Assembly (NCBI GenBank): GCA_913062555.1
Contig: CAJXVU010000006.1
Span: 51,186 to 115,185 of the forward strand
DNA length: 64,000 bases
Direction of reading: 5' to 3'
Source: an uncultured Bacteroidota bacterium
Lineage (GTDB): Bacteria > Bacteroidota > Bacteroidia > Flavobacteriales > Flavobacteriaceae
A program made the translations under genes and the position numbers. The notes under the pieces are model-generated. The model saw only the letters and a program-made list of their open reading frames with translations, was not told where the DNA came from and searched no databases. Positions 17,738 to 26,441 of this stretch are shown here, piece by piece (positions within the stretch are counted from its first letter, which is position 1; each line of letters starts with the position of its first letter).

Positions 17738-17757
17738 TTTGAAACGAACGTTTCAAA
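17738..17757. promoter_or_regulatory. TetR operator copy in front of the SDR gene
   Basis: TTTGAAACG-AA-CGTTTCAAA is a perfect 9-bp inverted repeat around a 2-base centre, 14 bases upstream of the SDR start. A near-identical copy lies at 18359-18378. Confidence 0.75.
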
Positions 17758-17772
17758 TTGGTTCAAAAAAAA

Positions 17773-18354
17773 TTAAGTTATAGTTTGTAAAATTGAATTT
17801 ACAATACTTTGTAATTGTGTTCTATCTGTAATTAAAATAGCCGTCATTCTAAATCCTTGCAACGACGAAAATAAGTACAACGCGTAGATTTTTGAAGTCT
17901 GATTTGTATTTATGTGTCCGTCTTCCTGCCCTTTTATGATTAAATCTTCCAAAAATTGGAGCGTATGACCTTGGTTTTTCTCCAAAAATACGGTTATCGC
18001 CTTCTCATGGTTTGCCATTTCAGCTTTACAATTCGTAATGAGACAACCCTTATCAAACTTTTCCAACGAAATCAGTTTGACATATAAATCAAATAAACGC
18101 TTAATGGCATCCAAAGGATCTTCGGCCCTTAATAGGGTTTTTGAAGCTTCTCTATTAAATTTAGCTTCATATACATTTAAACATTCGAGGTATAAATCTA
18201 ACTTACTTACAAACGAATTGTAAATACTAGATCGATTCAATCCAGTAGCATCTACCAGATTTTGCAGCGAAGTAGCATTGTAGCCTTTATCGTGAAAAAC
18301 TGTTGTGGCCTGCTCCAGGACTAAGGTTCTATTGAATGATTCTGTTTTTGGCAT
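17773..18354 (-). CDS. TetR/AcrR family transcriptional regulator
   Basis: The N-terminal helix-turn-helix (ATSLQNLVDATGLNRSSIYNSF) is typical of TetR repressors. The C-terminal ligand domain contains GCLITNCKAEMANHE, as in the YcdC/TetR_C subfamily. The track start (18399) would overlap the promoter. The ATG at 18354 (MPKTESFNRTLVLEQATT) gives 193 residues and a normal N-terminus. Its own promoter holds a copy of the palindrome also found before the downstream SDR gene, so it likely represses both itself and the SDR gene until a ligand binds. Confidence 0.88.
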   Translation of the reverse strand: MPKTESFNRTLVLEQATTVFHDKGYNATSLQNLVDATGLNRSSIYNSFVSKLDLYLECLNVYEAKFNREASKTLLRAEDPLDAIKRLFDLYVKLISLEKFDKGCLITNCKAEMANHEKAITVFLEKNQGHTLQFLEDLIIKGQEDGHINTNQTSKIYALYLFSSLQGFRMTAILITDRTQLQSIVNSILQTIT

Positions 18355-18358
18355 TTTA

Positions 18359-18378
18359 ATTGAAATGAACGTTTCAAA
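18359..18378. promoter_or_regulatory. TetR operator copy at the tetR promoter
   Basis: ATTGAAATG-AA-CGTTTCAAA differs from the 17738 copy at two positions of the left arm. It overlaps the -7 element TACTTTTG (minus strand, 18375-18382). A half-site TGAAACG lies at 18399-18405. The overlap is what autorepression requires. Confidence 0.72.
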
Positions 18379-18382
18379 AGTA
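18375..18382 (-). promoter_or_regulatory. -7 promoter element of tetR
   Basis: On the minus strand TACTTTTG matches TAnnTTTG exactly, 20 bases upstream of the tetR ATG, and is partly inside the operator palindrome. Confidence 0.6.
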
Positions 18383-18416
18383 TATAAAATAATTGACATG
18401 AAACGTTAAAATTTTA

Positions 18417-18839
18417 TTAAACTGCAGCTGGGAGTTCAATAGCATCTGAAACTATGGCTTGGATACTATTTATAATGCGCTCTTTTACAAGATTCATCAT
18501 CCGTTTGTTTAATGCCGATGAATTTTCAATGTAAAGCTTATATTCTTCCACAGTAAAAAGTCCTATCACCATACCTTTCATACTATTTCTGAATTTCATA
18601 TCCTTTTGAATTGAATTCTCAATATAGAAAATCCGTTTTTCGGTAGATAATTCATAAAACACATTTTTATGTTTATGAACATAATTTTTGAACACTTCAA
18701 TAAATAAATCGTCTTGGAGTTTAATTATCGGTCGCAGTACTAAATTTTGGAACCGTTCTTCTGCACTCATTTCATTGTTAATGGTAGTCGTCATGAAATC
18801 AGGACGAACACGTTTGAGATCAAAGTTTCTAGTATTCAT
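18417..18839 (-). CDS. Conserved hypothetical protein (small, helical)
   Basis: A 140-residue cytoplasmic protein with no signal peptide or membrane helix. It resembles a family common in Flavobacteriaceae that is often labelled glyoxalase in databases, although I see no glyoxalase metal-binding pattern here. Notable stretches are LRPIIKLQDDLFIEVFKNYV and KGMVIGLFTVEEYKLYIENS. The content appears mostly alpha-helical. It ends 63 bases upstream of the corrected tetR start and is on the same strand. Function unknown. Confidence 0.72.
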   Translation of the reverse strand: MNTRNFDLKRVRPDFMTTTINNEMSAEERFQNLVLRPIIKLQDDLFIEVFKNYVHKHKNVFYELSTEKRIFYIENSIQKDMKFRNSMKGMVIGLFTVEEYKLYIENSSALNKRMMNLVKERIINSIQAIVSDAIELPAAV

Positions 18840-18965
18840 AATGAGAAAGATTTTTACTAAAAATATAGAATCTTTAAAAGAAAATAGTTAGAAGGGCCGA
18901 TTGTTGTTAACTGTGTTATTAACAAATGGGTGGAAAAGGCTTGATTTTTACTAACAGGAATGCGT

Positions 18966-19023
18966 ATAATTAGTATTGAGAATTAAATTTTCATCTTTGA
19001 AAACTGTTCTCAATACTAATTAT
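18966..19023. repeat. Long hairpin: 17-bp perfect inverted repeat
   Basis: ATAATTAGTATTGAGAA (18966-18982) and its exact reverse complement (19007-19023) flank 24 bases. Those bases themselves hold TTTTCA/TGAAAA, which could extend the fold. No long T run follows on either strand, so it is not a standard terminator. It lies 86 bases beyond the stop of the 19109-22126 gene and upstream of the 18839 gene. Confidence 0.7.
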
Positions 19024-19108
19024 TTAAAAAGTCACTCAAATTGACAATAGTATATAACCCAATAAATTAAAATGGACTTTAGTCAATTAAAAGCAGATGC
19101 CAAAGTTC

Positions 19109-22100
19109 TTAATCATTGACAAACTCATCATAAGTTTTAAGTACAAAGTTTTTTAGTTTTGCCTTCTTTTTTAGTTTATCAAAATCTGCTTTAGCCATGA
19201 TGAATCGTGCTTCAATAAGTTTTAAATTGGCCATTTCAGCTGGAGAGGCAACATCATAGCTTCCTGCAATTTTACTATATAAGTCAGCCATTAACTCTCT
19301 TAATTGAGGCTCGGCCGAACTCACATAATTATCCCCAGTTGTAATTACGAGCGTCTTTTTTAAAGTAGTTAATGCCATAGCGATCTTTTCTTTGGGGTTC
19401 GTTTTAAGGATTTCATCCAATTCATAAACTATATAAGCCAAAGCTTCTATCATATGATACATTTTCATAGTCACATCGTGCTTTGTTTTCCTTTCACCTA
19501 CTGATAATCCTGAATTATCATCGTATACAACTTCAAAAATTTGTTCATAAGAAGCTTTCCCTTTTGTAAGGACTGCTTTATAGGAGCCTGCTTTCACTCT
19601 TGGAGAAGCAAATCCACCATAACTGATGGTTTTCCCTTTAGCAACTTTAGGTTGATTCATAGAATAATTCCAATACACAATATTGATGCCTTTTGATTTT
19701 CCCGGACCTAAACTGGTAATTTTACGGCCTTCAAGATCTTGTATTTCCAGAGACATTTTTCCAAAAGTATGCCGTTTGGTTAGTAAATACTTTATCTGTA
19801 CAGCCCTTGAAGGATTGGCTCCAACAAATTGGGTCTCTCCTCCAAAGTTTCCTACGAAACCTCTTTGGTCTCTCATCACAGTTGGTTTGGTTTTAAAGAA
19901 ATGTACTTTTTTTAACATCACCTCTTTATTAATTTCACGAAGCGGAGAAATATCATCGATGATAATAACACCACGACCATGTGTACCCATTACCAAATCG
20001 TTTGTTTGCTTTTGAAGATCAATAAAATGCACTGCAACCGAAGGCATATTCTCGGTAAACTTGTTCCATGTATTACCGCCATTTAAAGTGATATATAGTC
20101 CAAATTCCGTTCCTAGAAACAATAAATCAGGATTGACATAATCCTCTTGTATATTTCTCACAAACCCTTGTACATCATCAGTAATAATACTTTCCCAGGT
20201 AAGACCATAATCTGTAGTTTTATAAGTATATGGAGTCATATCTCCATTGGTGTGCCCTTCAAAAACGGCATATGCTGTGGCTTTGTCGTGTGAACTCGCT
20301 TCAATATGATACACCCAGGTATGCTTTGGTAATCCCGAAATATTATCTATAGTATTGGACCATGTTTTCCCAGCATTTTTTGTGATTTGAACATTCCCAT
20401 CATCAGTACCAACCCAGATTACATCAGCATCTAAAGGTGATTCTGCAATAGTGAAAATTGTCGTATGATTTTCTGCTCCAGAATTATCCATAGAAAGGCC
20501 TCCAGAAGCTTCTTGTTGTTGTTTATTCGCGTCGTTTGTGGTTAAATCTGGAGAAATAATTGTCCAGGAATTACCCATGTCTTCAGAAATATGTAAAAAT
20601 TGACTCCCCATATAAAAGCGATCGGGTTGATGTGAACTAATTGCCATTGGCGCATTCCAATTAAAACGCAATTTAGCATGTCCAATTTGAGGCAGCGGTT
20701 GCACCGTTTTTATTAGGCTGTTATCAACATCGTATCGCCATACGTTTGCTGCACCTTGCATCTCTGAATAAATAATATTTTTGGTAGGGTGCTTTAAGAC
20801 TCTGAAACCATCACCACCACCAATTGAATTCCAATCTCTGGCATTGATACCACCACTAGAATGGGAAGGGCCATACCAGGAACCATTGTCTTGTAGTCCA
20901 CCATATATATTATAGGGTTCAGCGTTGTCTACACTGATATGATAAAATTGAGATAATGGTAAATTTTCAACAATTTCCATTGTGGTTCCTCCATTCCAAG
21001 AACGATAAACACCACCATCGGTTCCAACAAACATACGTTCAGAATCATTTTGATCAAACACAATATCATGAATGTCTCCATGCATATTTCCCAATGTACT
21101 AAAGGTTTTGCCTCCATCTCTGGATATTGAACCCGTTAATCCTGCTTTAACAACGATATCCGGATTTTTTGGGTCAACCGTTATTCTTGAAAAATAGAAC
21201 GGGCGTACGGTAATTCCAAAGTCATTGTTTAATTGTTTCCAACTAGCGCCCGCATCGGTACTTTTGTAAAGACCTTTCTTTTTTGCTGCTTCAGCCTCAA
21301 TAACAGTATATAAAATATTCGAATCTGATGGTGCAACTGCAATCGCCAAACGACCTAATTTCCCTTCTGGAAAGCCATTATGGATTTTATTCCATGTTGA
21401 TCCGCCATCTAAAGACTTGTATAGTGCACTTTTGTCACCTCCAGAGTTGAAAGACCATCCTGTTCTTCTAAATTCCCACATTGAGGCATATAGAATATTT
21501 GGATCGTTGGGATCCATAGTTAAATCGGCACAACCCGTAGTTTTATCGAGATAGAGCACTTTATTCCAGGTTGCTCCTGCATCCAGAGACTTGTAAACAC
21601 CTCGAACATCACTATCTGACCAAAGTGCACCGAGGACAGCGACATAAATTTCATCAGAATTATTAGGATTAACAATGATATTTGCAATGCGTTCAGATTT
21701 ATCAAAGCCAAGCTTTTTCCAATTCGTTCCACCGTCTATAGATTTGTACAATCCATCTCCAATAGATACACTATTACGTGTCCATGTTTCTCCTGTGCCC
21801 ACATAAATCACATTATCTGGATCATTTGGATCAATGGCAACAGCTCCAATTGATTGGCAATAATCATCAAAAACAGGATGAAATATAGTCCCGGCATCAT
21901 TCGATTTCCATACACCACCTCCCGCAGTCCCAGCATAAATGATTTTAGAATTTGTAGGGTGGATCGCTAAATCGTTTATTCTGCCACTCATTAAGGCTGG
22001 ACCAATGTGTCGTACTCTTAGATCTCCAAATAAGGCCTTCCCTCGTTTTATAGCTTCGCTTTCCTGTGCTTGAGTTGTCAACCCAGAAATCATCAATGAA

Positions 22101-22126
22101 AGAATAAGTATTATTCTAATTTTCAT
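19109..22126 (-). CDS. Secreted VPS10/sortilin-like beta-propeller protein with Asp-box repeats
   Basis: A 1005-residue protein with a signal peptide (MKIRIILILSLMISGLTTQAQ), then about fifteen propeller blades rich in Asp-box-like motifs such as SNDAGTIF, SIDGGTNW, SLDAGATW, SRDGGKTF and SEDMGNSW. These folds occur in sialidases and VPS10/sortilin proteins. Flavobacterial members are often called glycosyl hydrolases without proof. After about residue 720 there is a FlgD-like beta-sandwich stretch and a C-terminal helical region (charged, about 870-1005). It is likely exported to the periplasm or surface. It lies downstream of a LolA-like gene on the same strand but behind a terminator. Confidence 0.82.
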   Translation of the reverse strand: MKIRIILILSLMISGLTTQAQESEAIKRGKALFGDLRVRHIGPALMSGRINDLAIHPTNSKIIYAGTAGGGVWKSNDAGTIFHPVFDDYCQSIGAVAIDPNDPDNVIYVGTGETWTRNSVSIGDGLYKSIDGGTNWKKLGFDKSERIANIIVNPNNSDEIYVAVLGALWSDSDVRGVYKSLDAGATWNKVLYLDKTTGCADLTMDPNDPNILYASMWEFRRTGWSFNSGGDKSALYKSLDGGSTWNKIHNGFPEGKLGRLAIAVAPSDSNILYTVIEAEAAKKKGLYKSTDAGASWKQLNNDFGITVRPFYFSRITVDPKNPDIVVKAGLTGSISRDGGKTFSTLGNMHGDIHDIVFDQNDSERMFVGTDGGVYRSWNGGTTMEIVENLPLSQFYHISVDNAEPYNIYGGLQDNGSWYGPSHSSGGINARDWNSIGGGDGFRVLKHPTKNIIYSEMQGAANVWRYDVDNSLIKTVQPLPQIGHAKLRFNWNAPMAISSHQPDRFYMGSQFLHISEDMGNSWTIISPDLTTNDANKQQQEASGGLSMDNSGAENHTTIFTIAESPLDADVIWVGTDDGNVQITKNAGKTWSNTIDNISGLPKHTWVYHIEASSHDKATAYAVFEGHTNGDMTPYTYKTTDYGLTWESIITDDVQGFVRNIQEDYVNPDLLFLGTEFGLYITLNGGNTWNKFTENMPSVAVHFIDLQKQTNDLVMGTHGRGVIIIDDISPLREINKEVMLKKVHFFKTKPTVMRDQRGFVGNFGGETQFVGANPSRAVQIKYLLTKRHTFGKMSLEIQDLEGRKITSLGPGKSKGINIVYWNYSMNQPKVAKGKTISYGGFASPRVKAGSYKAVLTKGKASYEQIFEVVYDDNSGLSVGERKTKHDVTMKMYHMIEALAYIVYELDEILKTNPKEKIAMALTTLKKTLVITTGDNYVSSAEPQLRELMADLYSKIAGSYDVASPAEMANLKLIEARFIMAKADFDKLKKKAKLKNFVLKTYDEFVND

Positions 22127-22145
22127 ATGTTTGAATTTTAAAAAT

Positions 22146-22175
22146 AAAAAAGCGCCTTTTAAAAAAGGCGCTTTT
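22146..22175 (-). terminator. Terminator after the LolA-like gene
   Basis: AAAAGCGCC and GGCGCTTTT form a strong stem around TTTTAAAAAA. The sequence is symmetric, so it can act on the minus-strand transcript from 22944. It separates that gene from the propeller gene. Confidence 0.82.
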
Positions 22176-22182
22176 AATGATT

Positions 22183-22944
22183 TTAGTTTTTGATAGCTGG
22201 CGTTTTTTCAGCTTCTACAGATTTTGCAAAATCGGCATCTTCAACTTCAGGGTTTATGATTATGCTTGTAAAAGTCATTGTCATCCCCTGTATTTCTGTT
22301 GTAAACGGAAAATACAATCCGTCTACCTCCTGATAATCACTAAGTGGTGTTTTCATTAGTTGTCCTTTTGCTGGTCCAGTTGGAACCTCTGCTTCAGTTA
22401 AAATAGGAACAAATGTGTCTGTTTCAAAATAATAAAAACTTATATTAGGAACCACTTCACCTTTAATTGTATGTGGTTTTTTGGTAAGCTTTAGCTTAAA
22501 ACATTCAGTCCCTTCTTGTGTTTCTGTACCCATAAGTTCAATGGTATAGCCTTTGTCTTTATAATTTAAAAATGGATTAGGGAAATCTCTAAATTCTTCA
22601 AGAATCATTTTTGTTTCATCGGCTGGCATTTCTTCAACAGCTTGAGCCATCATATTAAACATCCAAACTTTTGTTCCATCAGTAAACAGTTGCTTTATTT
22701 TTTTACCTTGAAATTCAATTTGGGCGTACATACGTCCGTCCTTCATAGTCACCGTTTCCATTGGTATTTTCATGCCTTGTGCATTTAACTCACCTTTCAT
22801 TTTTATGCCTTGAACTTTAAGTAAATTTTCTTCGCCACCAATAGCTTCAAGATAGTTTGCTACAATTTCAGCTGCTGTTTGGGCATTACCCTGTCCTGAA
22901 AAGCTAAGCACCAATGCTAATACTAATAATCTAAAATTTCTCAT
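22183..22944 (-). CDS. LolA-like outer-membrane lipoprotein-sorting protein / hypothetical secreted protein
   Basis: A 253-residue secreted protein with signal peptide MRNFRLLVLALVLSFSGQGNAQ. The mature part begins AAEIVANYLEAIGGEENL, a pattern seen in LolA/LppX-type half-barrel proteins of Bacteroidota. The remainder is strand-rich (for example MPMETVTMKDGRMYAQIEFQ-like repeats). It may bind lipid or an acylated protein in the periplasm, but it is a divergent member and could have another function. It is monocistronic, followed by a strong terminator. Confidence 0.68.
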   Translation of the reverse strand: MRNFRLLVLALVLSFSGQGNAQTAAEIVANYLEAIGGEENLLKVQGIKMKGELNAQGMKIPMETVTMKDGRMYAQIEFQGKKIKQLFTDGTKVWMFNMMAQAVEEMPADETKMILEEFRDFPNPFLNYKDKGYTIELMGTETQEGTECFKLKLTKKPHTIKGEVVPNISFYYFETDTFVPILTEAEVPTGPAKGQLMKTPLSDYQEVDGLYFPFTTEIQGMTMTFTSIIINPEVEDADFAKSVEAEKTPAIKN

Positions 22945-23142
22945 GTTTTTATAGTGTGTGTGTTAATGTTTATTAATTGGTCACACAATGTAGTGAATTG
23001 TTACATCTGGTTTCCTCTTATTTCTAAAAAAAATGACTCAAAACAAACATAATAGAACTGAAAAGAGTTAGCTAAAATAAAAGTTAAAATGATGCCTTAT
23101 AGAAATGTATCTTTAAGATCTATAATTAATCACTTTTGTAAC

Positions 23143-23892
23143 ATGTGTTATGATATAAAAACAAGTTTAGAAACGCAATTAAAAAGGGCAATACGATTCG
23201 GGCAATTGGATGCTATCTTAGAAATTGAGGAGAAACTTCGTCCATTTTCGGAGTCAAACCTGCATCATGTTTCCGGATATGCTCATCCTAAATTATATAT
23301 CTATACCAATGAATCGCCTAAAATACCAGTCATATCATTATGGGGATTGGTCCCTAATTGGGTAAAAACTGAAGTACAGTTCTTGAAATTTTGGAATGCC
23401 ACTTTAAATGCCCGGGTTGAAACTATTTTTGAAAAACCATCTTTTAAACATTCTGCGAAACACCAACGCTGCTTGATTTATGTTGATGGCTTTTACGAAC
23501 ACCACCATTATAAAGGAAAAACCTATCCGTTTTATATAAAAAACAAAAGTGATCTACCCTTATGTTTTGCGGGACTATGGAGTGACTGGTTAAACCCTGC
23601 AACAGGCGAACTCATCAACACCTTTAGCATTGTGACGAGAAAAGGAAATCCGTTTATGGCTAAAATTCACAATAATCCCAAGTTGAAAGAACCTAGAATG
23701 CCTTTAATGCTCAATAATGAGATGGAAGCAGAGTGGTTAAACATAGCGCCATTAAGTCTCAACAAACTCGCTACACAAGCTTCAGAAATTGAGCTTTCGG
23801 CCCATACTGTTGGAAGGTTGAGAGGCAATGCATATTTGGGAAATGTAGCAGAGGTAAGTGAGCGACATAAATATGAAGAATTAGTGTTTTAA
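23143..23892 (+). CDS. SOS response-associated peptidase (SRAP/HMCES/YedK family)
   Basis: SRAP proteins form a DNA-protein crosslink through an N-terminal Cys2 with abasic sites in single-stranded DNA. The track starts at 23089, but Cys must be residue 2 after Met removal, so the start is the ATG at 23143 (MCYDIKTSLETQLKRA), giving 249 residues. Other active-site motifs are present: LNARVET (Asn), VDGFYEHH (Glu) and KIHNNP (His), with RMPLML after it. The family usually begins MCGR, and the MCYD form with extra residues between the His and RMP is a recognised flavobacterial variant. No SOS box was identified. Confidence 0.88.
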   Translation: MCYDIKTSLETQLKRAIRFGQLDAILEIEEKLRPFSESNLHHVSGYAHPKLYIYTNESPKIPVISLWGLVPNWVKTEVQFLKFWNATLNARVETIFEKPSFKHSAKHQRCLIYVDGFYEHHHYKGKTYPFYIKNKSDLPLCFAGLWSDWLNPATGELINTFSIVTRKGNPFMAKIHNNPKLKEPRMPLMLNNEMEAEWLNIAPLSLNKLATQASEIELSAHTVGRLRGNAYLGNVAEVSERHKYEELVF

Positions 23893-23909
23893 ACAATGGA
23901 CTGAATATG

Positions 23910-23917
23910 TATATTTG
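23910..23917 (+). promoter_or_regulatory. -7 promoter element for the formiminotransferase gene
   Basis: TATATTTG matches TAnnTTTG exactly, 35 bases before the ATG at 23953. A TTT at 23888-23890, 19 bases upstream, may be a weak -33 element. Confidence 0.5.
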
Positions 23918-23952
23918 AAGGAAATATTAATTAACCCATTCAGATATAAAAG

Positions 23953-25644
23953 ATGCAAAAACAACTCATTGAATGCGTACCAAATATAAGTGAAGGACGT
24001 GATCTTGTTAAAATAAATGAAATCGCTAAAATTGTTGAAACCATTGATGGAATAAAACTTTTAGACGTAGACCCAGGAGCAGCCACTAATAGAACTGTTA
24101 TTACCTTTGTTGGTGAACCAGATCAGGTTGTTGATGCTGCGTTTTTACTAATTCAAAAGGCCGCACAACTAATTGATATGAGTAAACATACTGGAGAGCA
24201 TCCTCGTTTTGGAGCTACAGATGTTTGTCCGATGGTACCTATTTCAGGAATTACTTTAGAAGAAACAGCTACTTATGCACATAAATTAGGGGAACGTGTT
24301 GGCAAGCAATTAAACATTCCGGTATATCTTTATGAAAATGCAGCCCAAGAAGATAAACGCGTGAATTTGGCCAATTGTAGAGCTGGTGAATATGAAGGAC
24401 TTCCTAAAAAACTTTCTGACCCTGAATGGAAACCCGATTTCGGACCTGCAGAGTATAGTGATAATGTTGCGACAACTGGAGTAACAGCGATTTCTGCTCG
24501 TGATTTTCTAGTCGCTTATAATGTAAATTTAAATACCACATCAACTAGACGTGCCAATGCGATTGCTTTTGATATTAGAGAAGCAGGACGCTTTAAACGT
24601 GAAGGCAATGCTATTACAGGAAAGAAAATTTTGGATGCTAACGGGGAAGCCATTAGAGTTCCTGGAAAGCTAAAGGCAGTAAAAGGCATTGGTTGGTATA
24701 TTGACGAATATGGGATCGCACAAATCTCTTATAATCTTACTAATATTAGTATTACCTCAATGCATGTGGCCTTTGACGAAACTTGTAAAGCTGCTGATTC
24801 ACGAGGTTTACGCGTAACAGGGTCTGAACTTATTGGTTTAATTCCGTTGAAAGCCATGCTTGACGCAGGAGATTATTTCTTGAAGAAACAAAATCGTTCT
24901 TTGGGAATTTCTGAAGCTGAAAAAATTAAAATAGCAGTAAAATCTTTAGGACTTGATGATTTAAAGCCTTTTAATCCGAATGAAAAGATTATTGAATATG
25001 TATTAAAAGGCGAAACAAAACAGCTCATTGATTTAACGCTAAGCGATTTTGCTGAAGAAACAGCTGGGGAATCTATGGCTCCAGGAGGCGGATCTATATC
25101 GGCTTATGTTGGGACTTTAGGCGTGTCATTAGGGACTATGGTTGCTAATTTATCGGGACATAAAGCAGGATGGGATGACCGTTGGGAAGAATTCTCAAAT
25201 TGGGCTGTAAAAGGACAAGTTTATAAGAATAAATTATTAGCCTTGGTTGATGAAGACACCAATGCGTTTAATAAAATTATTGACGGATTTAGAATGCCAA
25301 AATCTTCTGATCAAGAAAAGGAAGATCGTGCAAATGCGATAGAAGCTGCCACAATTTATGCTACTGAAGTACCTTTAATGGTCATGGAAACGGCTTGTGA
25401 TTCAATAGAAGTGATGATGGCTATGGCTAAAATCGGATTGCAAAATTCACTTTCCGATGCTGGTGTAGGGGCATTATGCGCACGTACTGCCGTTTATGGC
25501 GCCTATTTTAATGTGCGGATTAATGCCAAAGATATTAAAGATAGAACAGCCGCAGATGCACTTTTAGGTCGTGCAAAAACGACTTTCGATAAAACTATCG
25601 CTTTAGAAAATGAGATGATTGATTATATTAATGAGAAAATCTAA
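23953..25644 (+). CDS. ftcD: Bifunctional glutamate formimidoyltransferase / formimidoyltetrahydrofolate cyclodeaminase
   Basis: A fused enzyme of histidine degradation and one-carbon metabolism. The N-terminal transferase (about 1-330) begins ECVPNISEGRD and contains HPRFGATDVCPMVPI, with the catalytic His. The C-terminal cyclodeaminase (about 350-563) has ESMAPGGGSISAYVGTLG and RMPKSSDQEKEDR. The 563 residues match the bifunctional form known from vertebrates and Bacteroidota. It transfers the formimino group from formiminoglutamate to tetrahydrofolate and then makes methenyl-THF. Other hut genes are not in the window. Confidence 0.94.
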   Translation: MQKQLIECVPNISEGRDLVKINEIAKIVETIDGIKLLDVDPGAATNRTVITFVGEPDQVVDAAFLLIQKAAQLIDMSKHTGEHPRFGATDVCPMVPISGITLEETATYAHKLGERVGKQLNIPVYLYENAAQEDKRVNLANCRAGEYEGLPKKLSDPEWKPDFGPAEYSDNVATTGVTAISARDFLVAYNVNLNTTSTRRANAIAFDIREAGRFKREGNAITGKKILDANGEAIRVPGKLKAVKGIGWYIDEYGIAQISYNLTNISITSMHVAFDETCKAADSRGLRVTGSELIGLIPLKAMLDAGDYFLKKQNRSLGISEAEKIKIAVKSLGLDDLKPFNPNEKIIEYVLKGETKQLIDLTLSDFAEETAGESMAPGGGSISAYVGTLGVSLGTMVANLSGHKAGWDDRWEEFSNWAVKGQVYKNKLLALVDEDTNAFNKIIDGFRMPKSSDQEKEDRANAIEAATIYATEVPLMVMETACDSIEVMMAMAKIGLQNSLSDAGVGALCARTAVYGAYFNVRINAKDIKDRTAADALLGRAKTTFDKTIALENEMIDYINEKI

Positions 25645-25680
25645 ATAAATCTTAATTAACCTAAAATAAACGACTACCAA

Positions 25681-26067
25681 ATGAATTATCATACACGAAA
25701 ATGGATAAAACCGGAAGATTTAAATCCAAACAGAACCTTATTTGGTGGTCGTTTACTAGAATGGATCGACGAGGAGGCCGCTTTATATGCCGTCGTTCAA
25801 CTTGAGAACCAGCAAATAGTAACCAAATTTATTACAGAAATTGATTTTAAAAGCTCGGCAAGAGAAGGTGATATCATTGAAATTGGGATAGAAGCCACTG
25901 CTTTTGGTAGGGCTTCATTAACACTGCGTTGTAAAGTGCGCAATATGATGACCAAAGAACTCATTATCACCATCGAGAAAATTGTAATGGTGAATATGGA
26001 TGCTAATGGCAAACCAAAACCACATGGAAAAACCAAGATTGAATTCGTAGAAGACAGACTTAAGTAA
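25681..26067 (+). CDS. Acyl-CoA thioesterase (hot-dog fold, YciA/BFIT type)
   Basis: A 128-residue single hot-dog domain. The family signature is LNPNRTLFGGRLLEWIDEEA, followed by FKSSAREGDIIEIGIEATAFGRAS and a C-terminal VMVNMDANGKPKPH. Such enzymes hydrolyse acyl-CoA esters and are usually hexameric. The substrate chain length cannot be read from sequence. It is 36 bases after ftcD and probably in the same transcript. Confidence 0.87.
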   Translation: MNYHTRKWIKPEDLNPNRTLFGGRLLEWIDEEAALYAVVQLENQQIVTKFITEIDFKSSAREGDIIEIGIEATAFGRASLTLRCKVRNMMTKELIITIEKIVMVNMDANGKPKPHGKTKIEFVEDRLK

Positions 26068-26105
26068 TTTCGCTAAGCTGCAAAAGCTTGACAAACTTTC
26101 ATATA

Positions 26106-26284
26106 TTATATCTCAGCAAAGAAAATCACGCTGCCATTGTATACTCATTGCTTGAAGAAATCTACCATGGGCTTAACTAAGGATAAGCTTATATTCGGCA
26201 ATGCGGATGATTTATAAACGCATTGGCTTTCGTAAAAATGCATCACTCTATAAACCACTCAACAACTTGATTTTATTGAGTTAA
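26106..26284 (+). pseudogene. Possible degraded GNAT acetyltransferase remnant
   Basis: The 374-base gap between the thioesterase and leuC contains short coding-like stretches in different frames. One reads LYLSKENHAAIVYSLLEE (from 26106). Another (26201-26284) reads MRMIYKRIGFRKNASLYKPL, like the C-terminal YxxxGF region of GNAT proteins. No continuous frame joins them, so a frameshifted relic is the best guess. The rest of the gap to the leuC promoter shows nothing recognisable. Confidence 0.3.
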
Positions 26285-26376
26285 GCATAGTTTTGTTGCT
26301 TGTGATTAATCCCATAAAAAATGTTGACTATCGTATCCTTGATGAGCAATTCCGATACATTTTAGGCTAGTTTTTA

Positions 26377-26384
26377 TAATTTTG
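26377..26384 (+). promoter_or_regulatory. -7 promoter element of the leu operon
   Basis: TAATTTTG is an exact TAnnTTTG match, 57 bases before leuC. No convincing -33 box, leucine-rich leader peptide or attenuator is visible between here and leuC. Confidence 0.5.
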
Positions 26385-26441
26385 CGAACTTAAATTTAAC
26401 GTGCTGTTAGTTTTAATTACAGCTTAGAAATTATAGAGTTT

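Noticed and set aside
22177-22359. Plus-strand 60-residue ORF opposite the LolA-like gene
   Set aside because: Antisense shadow; aromatic and cysteine-rich and begins in the terminator region.
26385-26441. Possible leucine leader peptide or T-box in the leu upstream region
   Set aside because: No leucine-rich ORF, no terminator hairpin and no T-box core were visible.
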